Assembly (NCBI GenBank): GCA_963834305.1 | Contig: CAWIAX010000003.1 | Location: forward strand, 930,001-994,000 | Direction of reading: 5' to 3' | Length of the DNA: 64,000 nucleotides | Origin: JACCXG01 sp963834305 | GTDB taxonomy: Bacteria; Acidobacteriota; Vicinamibacteria; Vicinamibacterales; 2-12-FULL-66-21 | Shown here: one piece after another, positions 1 through 7,003 of the stretch | How the letters are laid out: each line of letters begins with the position of its first letter | Numbering within the stretch: position 1 is the stretch's first letter | The notes under the pieces: model-generated | What the model saw: only the letters and a program-made list of their open reading frames with translations | The model's database searches: none | Told to the model about the DNA's origin: nothing | Translations under genes and position numbers: made by a program

Positions 1-130
1 CCTCGGTCAGCGCGCTGACGATGGCGTCCCCGCTGGAGTCGGTGGCGTCGGTGCGGGTGTCGCTGACCGTGAGGACGAAGGCGCGGACGGATGCCGGGGC
101 ATCGGCGCGGTGGGAGGAAACGGCGTCCAC
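1..130 (-). CDS. MoaB/MogA-like molybdopterin biosynthesis protein, 3' part outside window
   Basis: Only the first 43 codons are inside the window. Starting from a GTG at 130 the peptide reads into a stretch containing SVRAFVLTVSDTRTDATDSS and GDAIVSAL, which matches the first beta strand and the VSDTR.E.TD.SG signature at the N-terminus of the MoaB/MogA family (molybdopterin adenylyltransferase, cytosolic molybdenum cofactor synthesis). The gene runs leftwards off the window, divergent from tRNA-Arg. The start is a guess because no strong ribosome binding site precedes it. Whether it is a free-standing MoaB/MogA or a fused domain cannot be seen. Confidence 0.72.
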   Translation of the reverse strand, partial: MDAVSSHRADAPASVRAFVLTVSDTRTDATDSSGDAIVSALTE

Positions 131-232
131 CGGCCGATTATAGGCCGTTGGCGGGGGCGGCCGAGGGTGCGGGGTGTGGTATGATTTTGGTTTGTATCGA
201 CGCATCGGGTCGCCGATGCGGACTTGCCTCCC

Positions 233-309
233 GCGCCCATAGCTCAGTTGGATAGAGCGTCTGGCTACGAACCAGGAGGTCGCACGTTCGAGTCGTGCTG
301 GGCGCACCA
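233..309 (+). tRNA. tRNA-Arg (anticodon ACG)
   Basis: A complete cloverleaf with encoded CCA. The acceptor GCGCCCA pairs with TGGGCGC, the anticodon stem TCTGG/CCAGG encloses the loop CTACGAA, and the T stem GCACG/CGTGC encloses TTCGAGT. The anticodon ACG needs A-to-I editing at position 34 to read CGC and CGA codons, which is the job of TadA; a tadA gene lies at 25600. A TATGAT hexamer at 180-185 could be its -10 element, but I see no convincing -35. Confidence 0.97.
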
Positions 310-315
310 ATCTCT

Positions 316-339
316 TCTGGGGGGCTTCGCCCCGCCAGA
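316..339 (+). terminator. Hairpin just after tRNA-Arg
   Basis: TCTGG and CCAGA form the outer stem, and a GGGG/CCCC inner stem closes a small loop around CTTC, with one G-G mismatch. It starts 6 nt after the CCA end. There is no U-tract, so it may be a 3' processing or stabilising hairpin rather than a full intrinsic terminator. Confidence 0.4.
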
Positions 340-477
340 CCCCCCTACACGCTCTCTCGCGCGCTGCTGCGCCACGCGCGCTCCGGTCGCGTGGGCTCAG
401 GTCGCTCCCCGACCCGCCCCGACCCGTGCGACGATAATCCCTCCCGACACGTCAGCACGACACAGCCGGAGGACCCC

Positions 478-951
478 ATGGGCGACATCCAGCAGCTCCT
501 CGCCTTCATCGACCAGGCCTACGACCGCCGCTCCTGGCACGGCACCAACCTGCGCGGCTCGATCCGCGGCCTGTCAACCGAGCAGGCCTCCTGGCGGCCT
601 GATCCCACGCGCCACAACATCTGGGAACTGGTGGTCCACGCGGCGTACTGGAAATACGCGGTGTGGCGGCGGCTGACGGACGGGCCCCGCGGCTCGTTTC
701 CCCTCGAGGGCTCGAACTGGTTCGAGCGCCCGACGGAGGCGACCGAGAAGGCGTGGCGGGCGGACGTGGCCCTGCTCGAACGCACGCACCGCTCGTTGCG
801 CGAGGTCGTCGCGAACCTCTCGACCAAAGACCTCGCCCGCACGCCGAAGGGCAGCACGGTCAGCACCGCCGCCCTCGTCTCCGGTATCGCCGCGCACGAC
901 CTCTACCACGCCGGTCAGATTCAACTGTTGAAGAAGCTGTCCGCGCGGTAG
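478..951 (+). CDS. DinB-superfamily protein
   Basis: A 157-residue protein with the four-helix DinB/YfiT fold signature: a helix bearing HNIWELVVHAAYW (about residues 42-54) and a late AAHDLYHAGQIQLLK helix. The three histidines expected to bind a divalent metal are present (H50 region, and the H..YH pair near residue 141). Members are often thiol transferases or stress proteins of unknown substrate. The ATG at 478 is chosen because GGAGGA lies at 468-473 with good spacing; the upstream in-frame extension overlaps the tRNA and is not credible. It appears monocistronic. Confidence 0.88.
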   Translation: MGDIQQLLAFIDQAYDRRSWHGTNLRGSIRGLSTEQASWRPDPTRHNIWELVVHAAYWKYAVWRRLTDGPRGSFPLEGSNWFERPTEATEKAWRADVALLERTHRSLREVVANLSTKDLARTPKGSTVSTAALVSGIAAHDLYHAGQIQLLKKLSAR

Positions 952-968
952 GAACAAAGGTGGAGATC

Positions 969-1024
969 GGGAGTGAATTGGGAGTTGGAGGTTGGAAGTT
1001 GGGAATTGAAAGAGAACAATTAGA
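969..1024. repeat. Degenerate 7-bp repeat array A
   Basis: Eight consecutive heptamers in strict 7-bp phase: gggagtg, aattggg, agttgga, ggttgga, agttggg, aattgaa, agagaac, aattaga. The consensus is roughly RRTTGGR. The array fills the spacer between the DinB-like gene and the AIM24 start at 1043. It is one of several heptamer arrays in this window, each with its own core. Confidence 0.65.
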
Positions 1025-1042
1025 TGAGGAGATGTGTGACGC

Positions 1043-1847
1043 ATGGCAGAAATGCACGAGATTGACTACAAGATCTTCGGCGACGACATGCAGTTCGTCG
1101 AGGTCGAACTGGACCCGAACGAAGCCACGGTCGCCGAAGCCGGCGGCATGATGTACATGGACGACGGCATCGAGATGGAGACGATCTTCGGCGACGGCTC
1201 GCAAGCAGCAGAGCAGGCTTCATCGGCGCGCTGATGGGCGCCGGCAAGCGGCTGCTCACCGGCGAGTCGCTCTTCATGACGGTCTTCCTCAACAAGAGCA
1301 GCCAGAAGAAGCGCGTCGCCTTCGGCGCCCCGTATCCAGGCAAGATCATCGCCGATTCATCTCGCCGAGATCGGCGGCGAGCTCGATCGCGCAGAAGGAC
1401 TCGTTCCTGGCCGCCGCGAAAGGCGTGACCCTCGGCGATCGCGTTCCAGCGCAAGCTCGGCGTCGGCCTGTTCGGCGGCGAAGGCTTCATCATGCAGCGC
1501 CTCCAGGGCGACGGCTGGGCGTTCGTCCATGCCGGCGGCACGCTCCAGGAACGCGTCCTCGCTCCAGGCGAGATCATCCGCGTCGACACCGGCTGCATCG
1601 TCGCCTTCCAGCCGTCGGTGAGCTACGACATCCAGTACGTCGGCAAGATCAAGTCGGCGCTGTTCGGCGGCGAAGGGCTGTTCTTCGCCACGCTGCGCGG
1701 TCCCGGACGCGTCTGGCTGCAGTCGCTGCCGCTCAGCCGTCTGGCCAACCGGATCATCGCGGCGGTGCCCGGCCTGACAAGGGCGGGAAGGGAGAAGGCT
1801 CGATCCTCGGCGGCCTGGGCAACCTCCTGGATGGAGACAACAGCTAG
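1043..1847 (+). pseudogene. AIM24/TRAP-like family gene broken by several frameshifts
   Basis: Pieces of one AIM24-family beta-sandwich protein are found in order in all three forward frames. Frame of 1043 gives FVEVELDPNEATVAEAGGMM; after about 1202 the frame of 1216 gives GFIGALMGAGKRLLTGESLF and AFGAPYPGKIIA; then IHLAEIGGEL, then IAQKDSFLAAAKGVTLG, then AFQRKLGVGLFGGEGFIMQR through VAFQPSVSYDIQYVG and GRVWLQSLPLSRLANRI; finally ILGGLGNLLDGDNS in the frame ending at 1847. At least four single-base shifts are needed near 1202, 1350, 1385, 1435 and 1785. The order and conservation suggest a recently active gene or a poor consensus. The family is widespread and of uncertain function. Confidence 0.8.
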
Positions 1848-2754
1848 CGGCCTGACCCGGCGCTCGCTCCTTTCAGGAGCTCTCATTGGAGCGGCAGCCG
1901 CGACGCGGACAGGTCGCGCCGCGCAGCCGCCCGCTCCCTTCCGCGGCAGAAAAGCTGGCGAAGAGCGGATGGTAGACGGGATCCCCTTCTGCTGGTGCCC
2001 CCCCGGCCAGTTCGTCATGGGCAGCCCGGCGAATGAACCCGAGCACCGGCCGGACGAGGCCCAGGTCGGCGTCACCCTTAGCAGGGGCTTCTGGATGGCG
2101 AAGTTCGAGGCATCGCAGGGCCACTGGACGCGCCTGATTGGCGCGTTCCCCGACAAGCCGCCATCACCGCAGACGGGCGAAGGGGAAGACGTTCCGGTCT
2201 ACTGGGTGAACTACGCGGAAGCGGAGCGCTTCTGCCAGGCGCTCACGACGCGTGCGCACGCCGCCGGGGCCATGCCCTCGAATTGGGCGGCCAGCCTGCC
2301 AACGGAAGCGCAGTGGGAGTACGCCTGCCGGGCAGGCACGACGACGGCCACGTGCTTTGGCGATTCGCTTGGACGGGATCAGGCGAACTTCGGCAAGGGG
2401 CCGTACAACGGCGGACGGGATGGTCCCGCACCGGGCCGCGCCGTCCGCGGCGGCAGCTACCCGGCGAACCCGTGGGGCATCCACGACATGCACGGCAACA
2501 TCTTCGAGTGGTGCCGCGACTGGTATCACACGCGGATGTCCGGCGGGATCGATCCGGATCTGTCGAACGTCAAGGGCACGGTCAATCGCGACGGCACCTA
2601 TTCCCGCGCCCGCCGCGGCGGGTCGTGGGCAGACGACGGGTGGGCGTGCCGTTCGGCGTGCCGGCTGCGCTACGAGCCGCCGCGGCGGTCGGATCACATC
2701 GGCTTCCGGGTTGCGCTCGTAGAGATCGGCGCGGCTGCTGCCGGCCGGCCGTAG
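1831..2754 (+). CDS. Tat-exported SUMF1 (formylglycine-generating-like) domain protein
   Basis: A 307-residue protein. The N-terminus has a twin-arginine signal (TRRSLLSGALIGAAAA, about residues 8-23). The body is a SUMF1/EgtB C-type-lectin fold: IPFCWCPPGQFVMGSP at the start, LPTEAQWEYACRAG in the middle, WGIHDMHGNIFEWCRDWY and RRGGSWADDGWACRSACR near the end, closing with HIGFRVAL. In true formylglycine-generating enzymes two cysteines five residues apart bind copper; aligning on GGSW, the second is kept (C of WACR) but the first is Asp. So it may be a non-FGE SUMF1 protein. It overlaps the AIM24 end by 17 nt, which may couple translation, and converges on a sulfatase. Confidence 0.85.
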   Translation: METTASGLTRRSLLSGALIGAAAATRTGRAAQPPAPFRGRKAGEERMVDGIPFCWCPPGQFVMGSPANEPEHRPDEAQVGVTLSRGFWMAKFEASQGHWTRLIGAFPDKPPSPQTGEGEDVPVYWVNYAEAERFCQALTTRAHAAGAMPSNWAASLPTEAQWEYACRAGTTTATCFGDSLGRDQANFGKGPYNGGRDGPAPGRAVRGGSYPANPWGIHDMHGNIFEWCRDWYHTRMSGGIDPDLSNVKGTVNRDGTYSRARRGGSWADDGWACRSACRLRYEPPRRSDHIGFRVALVEIGAAAAGRP

Positions 2755-2769
2755 CGCCGGCTTGCGCGT

Positions 2770-4254
2770 CTACTTCTTGGCCGCTTTCACGGCCGCGTTC
2801 ATCCGCTCGCGCCAGGCAGCCACAGACTTCCACGTGGCCTCGTCGGCGTGGAGCGGGTCGAACCGCGTCGCGTCGAAGTCCACGTAGATGCTCTTGTAGA
2901 GAGCGGAATCGACTGCGGGATTGGGGGTGTTCTCCTGCGCCGCCACGGACGTGCGCCATTCGCGCAGCCTGTCGCGCAACGCGGCCGCCCGCGCCGGCTG
3001 CGCGCCCGACAGGTCCTTCATCTCTGCCTCGTCTGCCTCGAGATCGAAGAGCTCCACCCGCCCATCGTCGTAGCTCTCGACCAGCTTCCAGCGGCCGTCC
3101 CGGACGGCGCCCGAGGGCTTGCTGCCCTGGTTCGTGTAGTGCGGGAGGTGCCAGAAGAACGGCCGGTCGGGCGAGGCAGGCGTGCCGGTGCGAAGGAGCG
3201 TCGCCTGGCTGATGCCGTCGAGATTGCGCGCGGCAGGCGCACCGGCCAGATCGAGCAGGGTGGGGAGCCAGTCGGTGTTGGTCACGGGCGTGTCGATGAC
3301 GCGGCGGCTCGCCAGGCCGGGGCCGCGGACGATGAGGGGAATGCGGAGACCGCCTTCGTAGAGGTAGCCCTTGCCGGCGCGGTAGGGCGTGTTGTGCGTG
3401 ACGCGGGGATGCGGCCCTTCCGGCACATGGAGGCCGCCGTTGTCGCTGGTGAAGATGACGATCGTGCGCTCCCGCAGGCCGCGGGCGTCCAGATGCGCGA
3501 GCAGCCGGCCCACCGCATCGTCCAGGGTCTGAATCGTGGCGGCGTAGGCCGGCTCGAATGATCCTTTGTTGGCCTCGATGAGCGACGGCCTGGCCGATCC
3601 GTATGGGATGTGCGGGTTGTTGTGCGACAGGTAGAGGAAGAACGGACGTTCACGGTTGGCGTCGATGAACTGCTCCGCCTGTGCCGTGAGGTCGTATTCC
3701 CCCTTGCCGCCTTCGGTGTCGCTCGGCTTGGTCGTGGCCTGGCCGGCGTGGTACACGTCGAAGCCCTGTTCGAGCGGGGAGAACTTCGCGCCGCCGAGGT
3801 GCCACTTGCCGATCATCGCGGTGGCATACCCGGACGAGCGCAGGAGCTCGGCGACGGTTGTTTCCTCGAGCGGCAGCTGCTGCCGCATGGGCGGATGGAG
3901 CAGCCGCTGCGACGGCAGGTCGCCGCGTCCGGGAATGAACGTGGTCAGGTGCAGCCGCGCCGGTGCGCGCCCGGTCATGATCGCCGCGCGCGACGGGGAG
4001 CAGATCGGCGACGCGACGTAGGCGCTCGTGAACCGGAGGCCTTCGGCCGCCAGCCGATCGAGGTGCGGTGTCCGATGTTCCTTCCGGCCGTAGCTGCCGA
4101 GGTCGTGCACACCCAGATCGTCCGCCATGATGAACACGATGTTCGGCGGGCGGGACTGGGCGTCCAGCGGACGCTGAAGGCTTGCGGCGAGGCAGATGCC
4201 GGCAACTGCCAGGCAGGCGGCGGCAGCGCAAAGAAACACTGATCGTGTGCGCAC
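2770..4254 (-). CDS. Secreted type I sulfatase
   Basis: A 494-residue arylsulfatase-family hydrolase with an N-terminal signal peptide (hydrophobic 7-25). The active-site set is complete: MADDLG (metal aspartates, 43-48), CSPSR at 85-89 where the cysteine is converted to formylglycine, GKWHLG (lysine/histidine), SHNNPHIPYG, and FTSDNGG. The substrate cannot be read from sequence; a sulfated polysaccharide or small aryl sulfate is possible. It is of the cysteine type, so it needs an activating enzyme. The convergent SUMF1 gene 15 bp away is the obvious candidate, but that protein lacks one of the canonical copper cysteines. Confidence 0.93.
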   Translation of the reverse strand: MRTRSVFLCAAAACLAVAGICLAASLQRPLDAQSRPPNIVFIMADDLGVHDLGSYGRKEHRTPHLDRLAAEGLRFTSAYVASPICSPSRAAIMTGRAPARLHLTTFIPGRGDLPSQRLLHPPMRQQLPLEETTVAELLRSSGYATAMIGKWHLGGAKFSPLEQGFDVYHAGQATTKPSDTEGGKGEYDLTAQAEQFIDANRERPFFLYLSHNNPHIPYGSARPSLIEANKGSFEPAYAATIQTLDDAVGRLLAHLDARGLRERTIVIFTSDNGGLHVPEGPHPRVTHNTPYRAGKGYLYEGGLRIPLIVRGPGLASRRVIDTPVTNTDWLPTLLDLAGAPAARNLDGISQATLLRTGTPASPDRPFFWHLPHYTNQGSKPSGAVRDGRWKLVESYDDGRVELFDLEADEAEMKDLSGAQPARAAALRDRLREWRTSVAAQENTPNPAVDSALYKSIYVDFDATRFDPLHADEATWKSVAAWRERMNAAVKAAKK

Positions 4255-4274
4255 GGAACGACTCCTGGCTGACG

Positions 4275-5402
4275 TCAGTTCGAGAGGACCGGCTCTCCCT
4301 GCGGGCGGCTGCTGCCGCCTGAGGGCTCGCGGGAGATCTGGAAGCCCGCTATCGTCCCGGCAACACTGCCCGGGAGCTCGAAGGCGGCGCCCACACGCCC
4401 CTGCGCGTCAGGGACGGCAAACCCCAGGCTCACGGGGCCGGACGACATGTTGAGCCACACCTGGTAGACCTCGCCGGACGGCGGCGGGGGCACCCGCACC
4501 GCGCTGATGATGACGCCGCGGGACCGGCTCCACAGCGCCTGGCCGGCTGCCGCGGGTGCGCCTCTCTTGCCGAGCAGATCGAGCCGGCGCGCATCCGGGG
4601 CCGCGAGGATCTCGAGCATCCGGTCGGCCCTGGCGGCCATGGCGAGCGCATCCGCGATGGCGCGCGAGTTCCGGTCGGCCGACGCGGCCGCACGCGCGTC
4701 GGCGGTGGAGCGAGCCTCGACAGCGGCCTGTTCGGCGGCGGCCGCCCGGGCGGCGGCGTCCGCTGACTGCTTGTACACGAAGAAGCCGAACAGCAGCAGG
4801 ATCATCACACCAAGCGTCGCCGCTATCCGCCTGGCAAGAACTGGACGGTGCTCCGCTCCGGCACGCGGCGCGGCCTCCTCGGCGCGCTGTCGCGACCCTC
4901 TCACTGCTTCAGCCGCCGAGCGAATTTCCTCGGCAGCCGTGCGGAGCAGCTGATTCAATCCCTCGTCGAAGGCCACGAGCCGCGCGTCGGCGCGGTCGAG
5001 CGAGACCTCGGCCGATCGGGCGGCGGCGTCGTATCTGTCCAGGACGACCGCGGCCTCGCGCTCGAACTCCTGCAGCCGCCGTTCGTTGCGGCTCTGCATC
5101 TCCGCCAGTCCTTGCGGCTCGCGCTCGAGCCAGGCCTGGAGCTCATCCTGCCGGCGGGCGAGGGACTCGAGGAGCTGTTCCGCCCGTGCGAGGCTGCCCG
5201 ACAGCCGGATCTCGAGCTCCCGCGCGCGCGGCGTCTGCTGCGCCACGAACGAACCGCCGTCGCGCCCGGATCGATCCGGCGGCGGCGGATGCGCGTCCAC
5301 GCCCGGCAGGGCCGGGGTGTCCTGCACAGGTACAAGGAGAGGGGTGTCCCGGACCATGCGATCGAAGATCGCCTGCCATTCCTGTCCTGCCGGCTCGCGC
5401 AT
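4275..5402 (-). CDS. Coiled-coil membrane protein with RskA-like C-terminal domain
   Basis: A 375-residue protein. Residues about 50-190 are rich in A, E, R, Q and look like a long coiled coil (repeated RAEQLLESLARRQDEL-type heptads). A single membrane span follows (about 207-225, LGVMILLLFGFFVYK), then another short A/E-rich coil, then a domain resembling the extracytoplasmic part of anti-sigma-K factors: ALWSRSRGVIISAVRVPPPP, GEVYQVWLNMSSGPVSLGF. No zinc-type anti-sigma N-terminus is seen, and no sigma gene is adjacent. It is divergent from the glycosyltransferase gene, with a 100-bp shared promoter region, so a sensor or structural role for the polysaccharide module is possible but unproven. 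Confidence 0.7.
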   Translation of the reverse strand: MREPAGQEWQAIFDRMVRDTPLLVPVQDTPALPGVDAHPPPPDRSGRDGGSFVAQQTPRARELEIRLSGSLARAEQLLESLARRQDELQAWLEREPQGLAEMQSRNERRLQEFEREAAVVLDRYDAAARSAEVSLDRADARLVAFDEGLNQLLRTAAEEIRSAAEAVRGSRQRAEEAAPRAGAEHRPVLARRIAATLGVMILLLFGFFVYKQSADAAARAAAAEQAAVEARSTADARAAASADRNSRAIADALAMAARADRMLEILAAPDARRLDLLGKRGAPAAAGQALWSRSRGVIISAVRVPPPPSGEVYQVWLNMSSGPVSLGFAVPDAQGRVGAAFELPGSVAGTIAGFQISREPSGGSSRPQGEPVLSN

Positions 5403-5503
5403 GGTGTGTCATCATATGCCAGACTGTGCAGAGGGTTGTCCGCAGCATCTTCCCGCCGCGTGCCTTCACGCACCGGTATCGCGATCGCGAGGAACGCGGC
5501 GCG

Positions 5504-7003
5504 GTGATCCGATCCCGGCTGCTGGCGCTCACCGCGGTCGCGGCAGGTCTCGCTTACCTCGTCTGGCTGTGGTTCACCCTCAACCCCTACCACCCCTGGA
5601 TGGCCGGCGCCTTCTTCGCGGCGGAGATCTTCTGTCTTGCGCTGCTCGTCTCGGCCACCTTCACCGTCTGGAAGCTTCGCCACAAGCCGCCGGAAGGGCT
5701 TCCGCTCGACGAATTCCCGTCGGTTGACGTCTTCGTGCCGGTCTGCGGCGAGCCGCACGAAATCGTGCGTGCCACGCTCGACGCGGCGTCGCGCATCGAA
5801 TGGGACGGCCTCCTCCTCGTCCACGTCCTGGACGATGGGGAAGATGAGGCAGTGCGGGAGATGACGGAGTCCCGCGGCTTCAATTACCTGACGCGGCGGA
5901 CGACCAGCGCCGAGCAGGGACAGCGGAAGGCGGGCAACCTCAACTTCGGCCTGTCGCAGACGTCCGGCGCGCTCGTCCTGGTGCTCGATGCCGACCAGGT
6001 GGCGCAGCCGTCGATCCTGAAGGCGCTCGCGGGCTACATGCGCTTTCCGGATCTCGGCTTCATCCAGTCGCGTCAGGTCTACGTGGTCCCCGAGGGGGAT
6101 CCGTTCTTCAGCCAGGATCCGGTGTTCTACGAAGCGGTGCAGCTCGGCTACGACGATCGCGACACCGTGGTCTCGTGCGGATCGGGCGTGCTCTACCGGC
6201 GATCGGCGCTCGACGACAACGGCGGGTTCTCCACGTGGAATGTCGTGGAAGACCTCACCACGTCGTACGACCTGCACAGCCGTGGCTGGCGATCCTTTTA
6301 TTACCCGCACGCGCTCACGCTTGGACTCGCCCCCGCGGACATCTGGGGCGTGTATCGCCAGCGCGGGCAGTGGGCGCTCGACACGATGCGCCTGTTCTTC
6401 TGGGACAACCCGCTGTGGAAGCGCGGCCTGCGCGCGTCGAGCCGGATGACGTATCTCGTCATCCCGCTGTCGTATTTCTGCGCCGGCGTGGTCTTCCCCT
6501 TCTTCTTCGTGATTCCGGTCTGGACCTACCTGACGGGGGGATCCGTGCTCGCGGGATCGGAGCTGCAGTTCGTGGTGATGCGCGGGATCTACGGCATCCT
6601 CATGGCGCTGGCGCTGCGGGCGCTGTTCCGGCGCCACCAGGCGGGCCGCCAGTTCCAGATGCTCGCGGGGCTGTTCCCGGTGTACCTGGCGGGATGCCTG
6701 CGCGCCATCTTCTACCCGCGATCGCGCGAGGCCGGCTATCGCCCGAACAACGTGCCGCAGCCCGCGACGAGGTCCGCCTTCGTCGCCGTGGTGCCGCAGC
6801 TCGCGCTCGCGGCCGCCAACGCCGTGCTGCCCTTCTACGCCATTGCCGCGGGGACGGCACAGCCGCGGCTGATTATCGGCAACGCCTTCATCTCGGCGCT
6901 GGCGATCTGGTCCCTGCTGCCGGCGATCGCCGCCGCGCTCGGCCGCAACGTCTGGGTGGCGGGCCAGACGCCTTATGGTCTCCAGCGTGACACCGCGTCG
7001 TGA
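5504..7003 (+). CDS. BcsA-like processive family 2 glycosyltransferase
   Basis: A 499-residue membrane glycosyltransferase. Two N-terminal spans (about 7-25 and 31-55) precede the GT-A domain: DDG at 110-112, DAD at 162-164, VED at 247-249 (equivalent of TED) and QRGQW at 285-289 (equivalent of QxxRW, with Gln replacing the usual Arg). Four or more spans follow. There is no PilZ domain, so direct c-di-GMP control as in BcsA is not indicated. The GTG at 5504 is chosen from a GAGG at 5489-5492 and from where homology starts; upstream in-frame sequence is antisense to the divergent gene. It overlaps the next gene by up to 29 nt, indicating an operon for polymer synthesis and export. Confidence 0.85.
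   Translation: MIRSRLLALTAVAAGLAYLVWLWFTLNPYHPWMAGAFFAAEIFCLALLVSATFTVWKLRHKPPEGLPLDEFPSVDVFVPVCGEPHEIVRATLDAASRIEWDGLLLVHVLDDGEDEAVREMTESRGFNYLTRRTTSAEQGQRKAGNLNFGLSQTSGALVLVLDADQVAQPSILKALAGYMRFPDLGFIQSRQVYVVPEGDPFFSQDPVFYEAVQLGYDDRDTVVSCGSGVLYRRSALDDNGGFSTWNVVEDLTTSYDLHSRGWRSFYYPHALTLGLAPADIWGVYRQRGQWALDTMRLFFWDNPLWKRGLRASSRMTYLVIPLSYFCAGVVFPFFFVIPVWTYLTGGSVLAGSELQFVVMRGIYGILMALALRALFRRHQAGRQFQMLAGLFPVYLAGCLRAIFYPRSREAGYRPNNVPQPATRSAFVAVVPQLALAAANAVLPFYAIAAGTAQPRLIIGNAFISALAIWSLLPAIAAALGRNVWVAGQTPYGLQRDTAS

Noticed and set aside
4275..5402. Classical anti-sigma factor
   Set aside because: Only the C-terminal RskA-like domain is seen; there is no zinc-binding or other sigma-binding N-terminus and no adjacent sigma gene.
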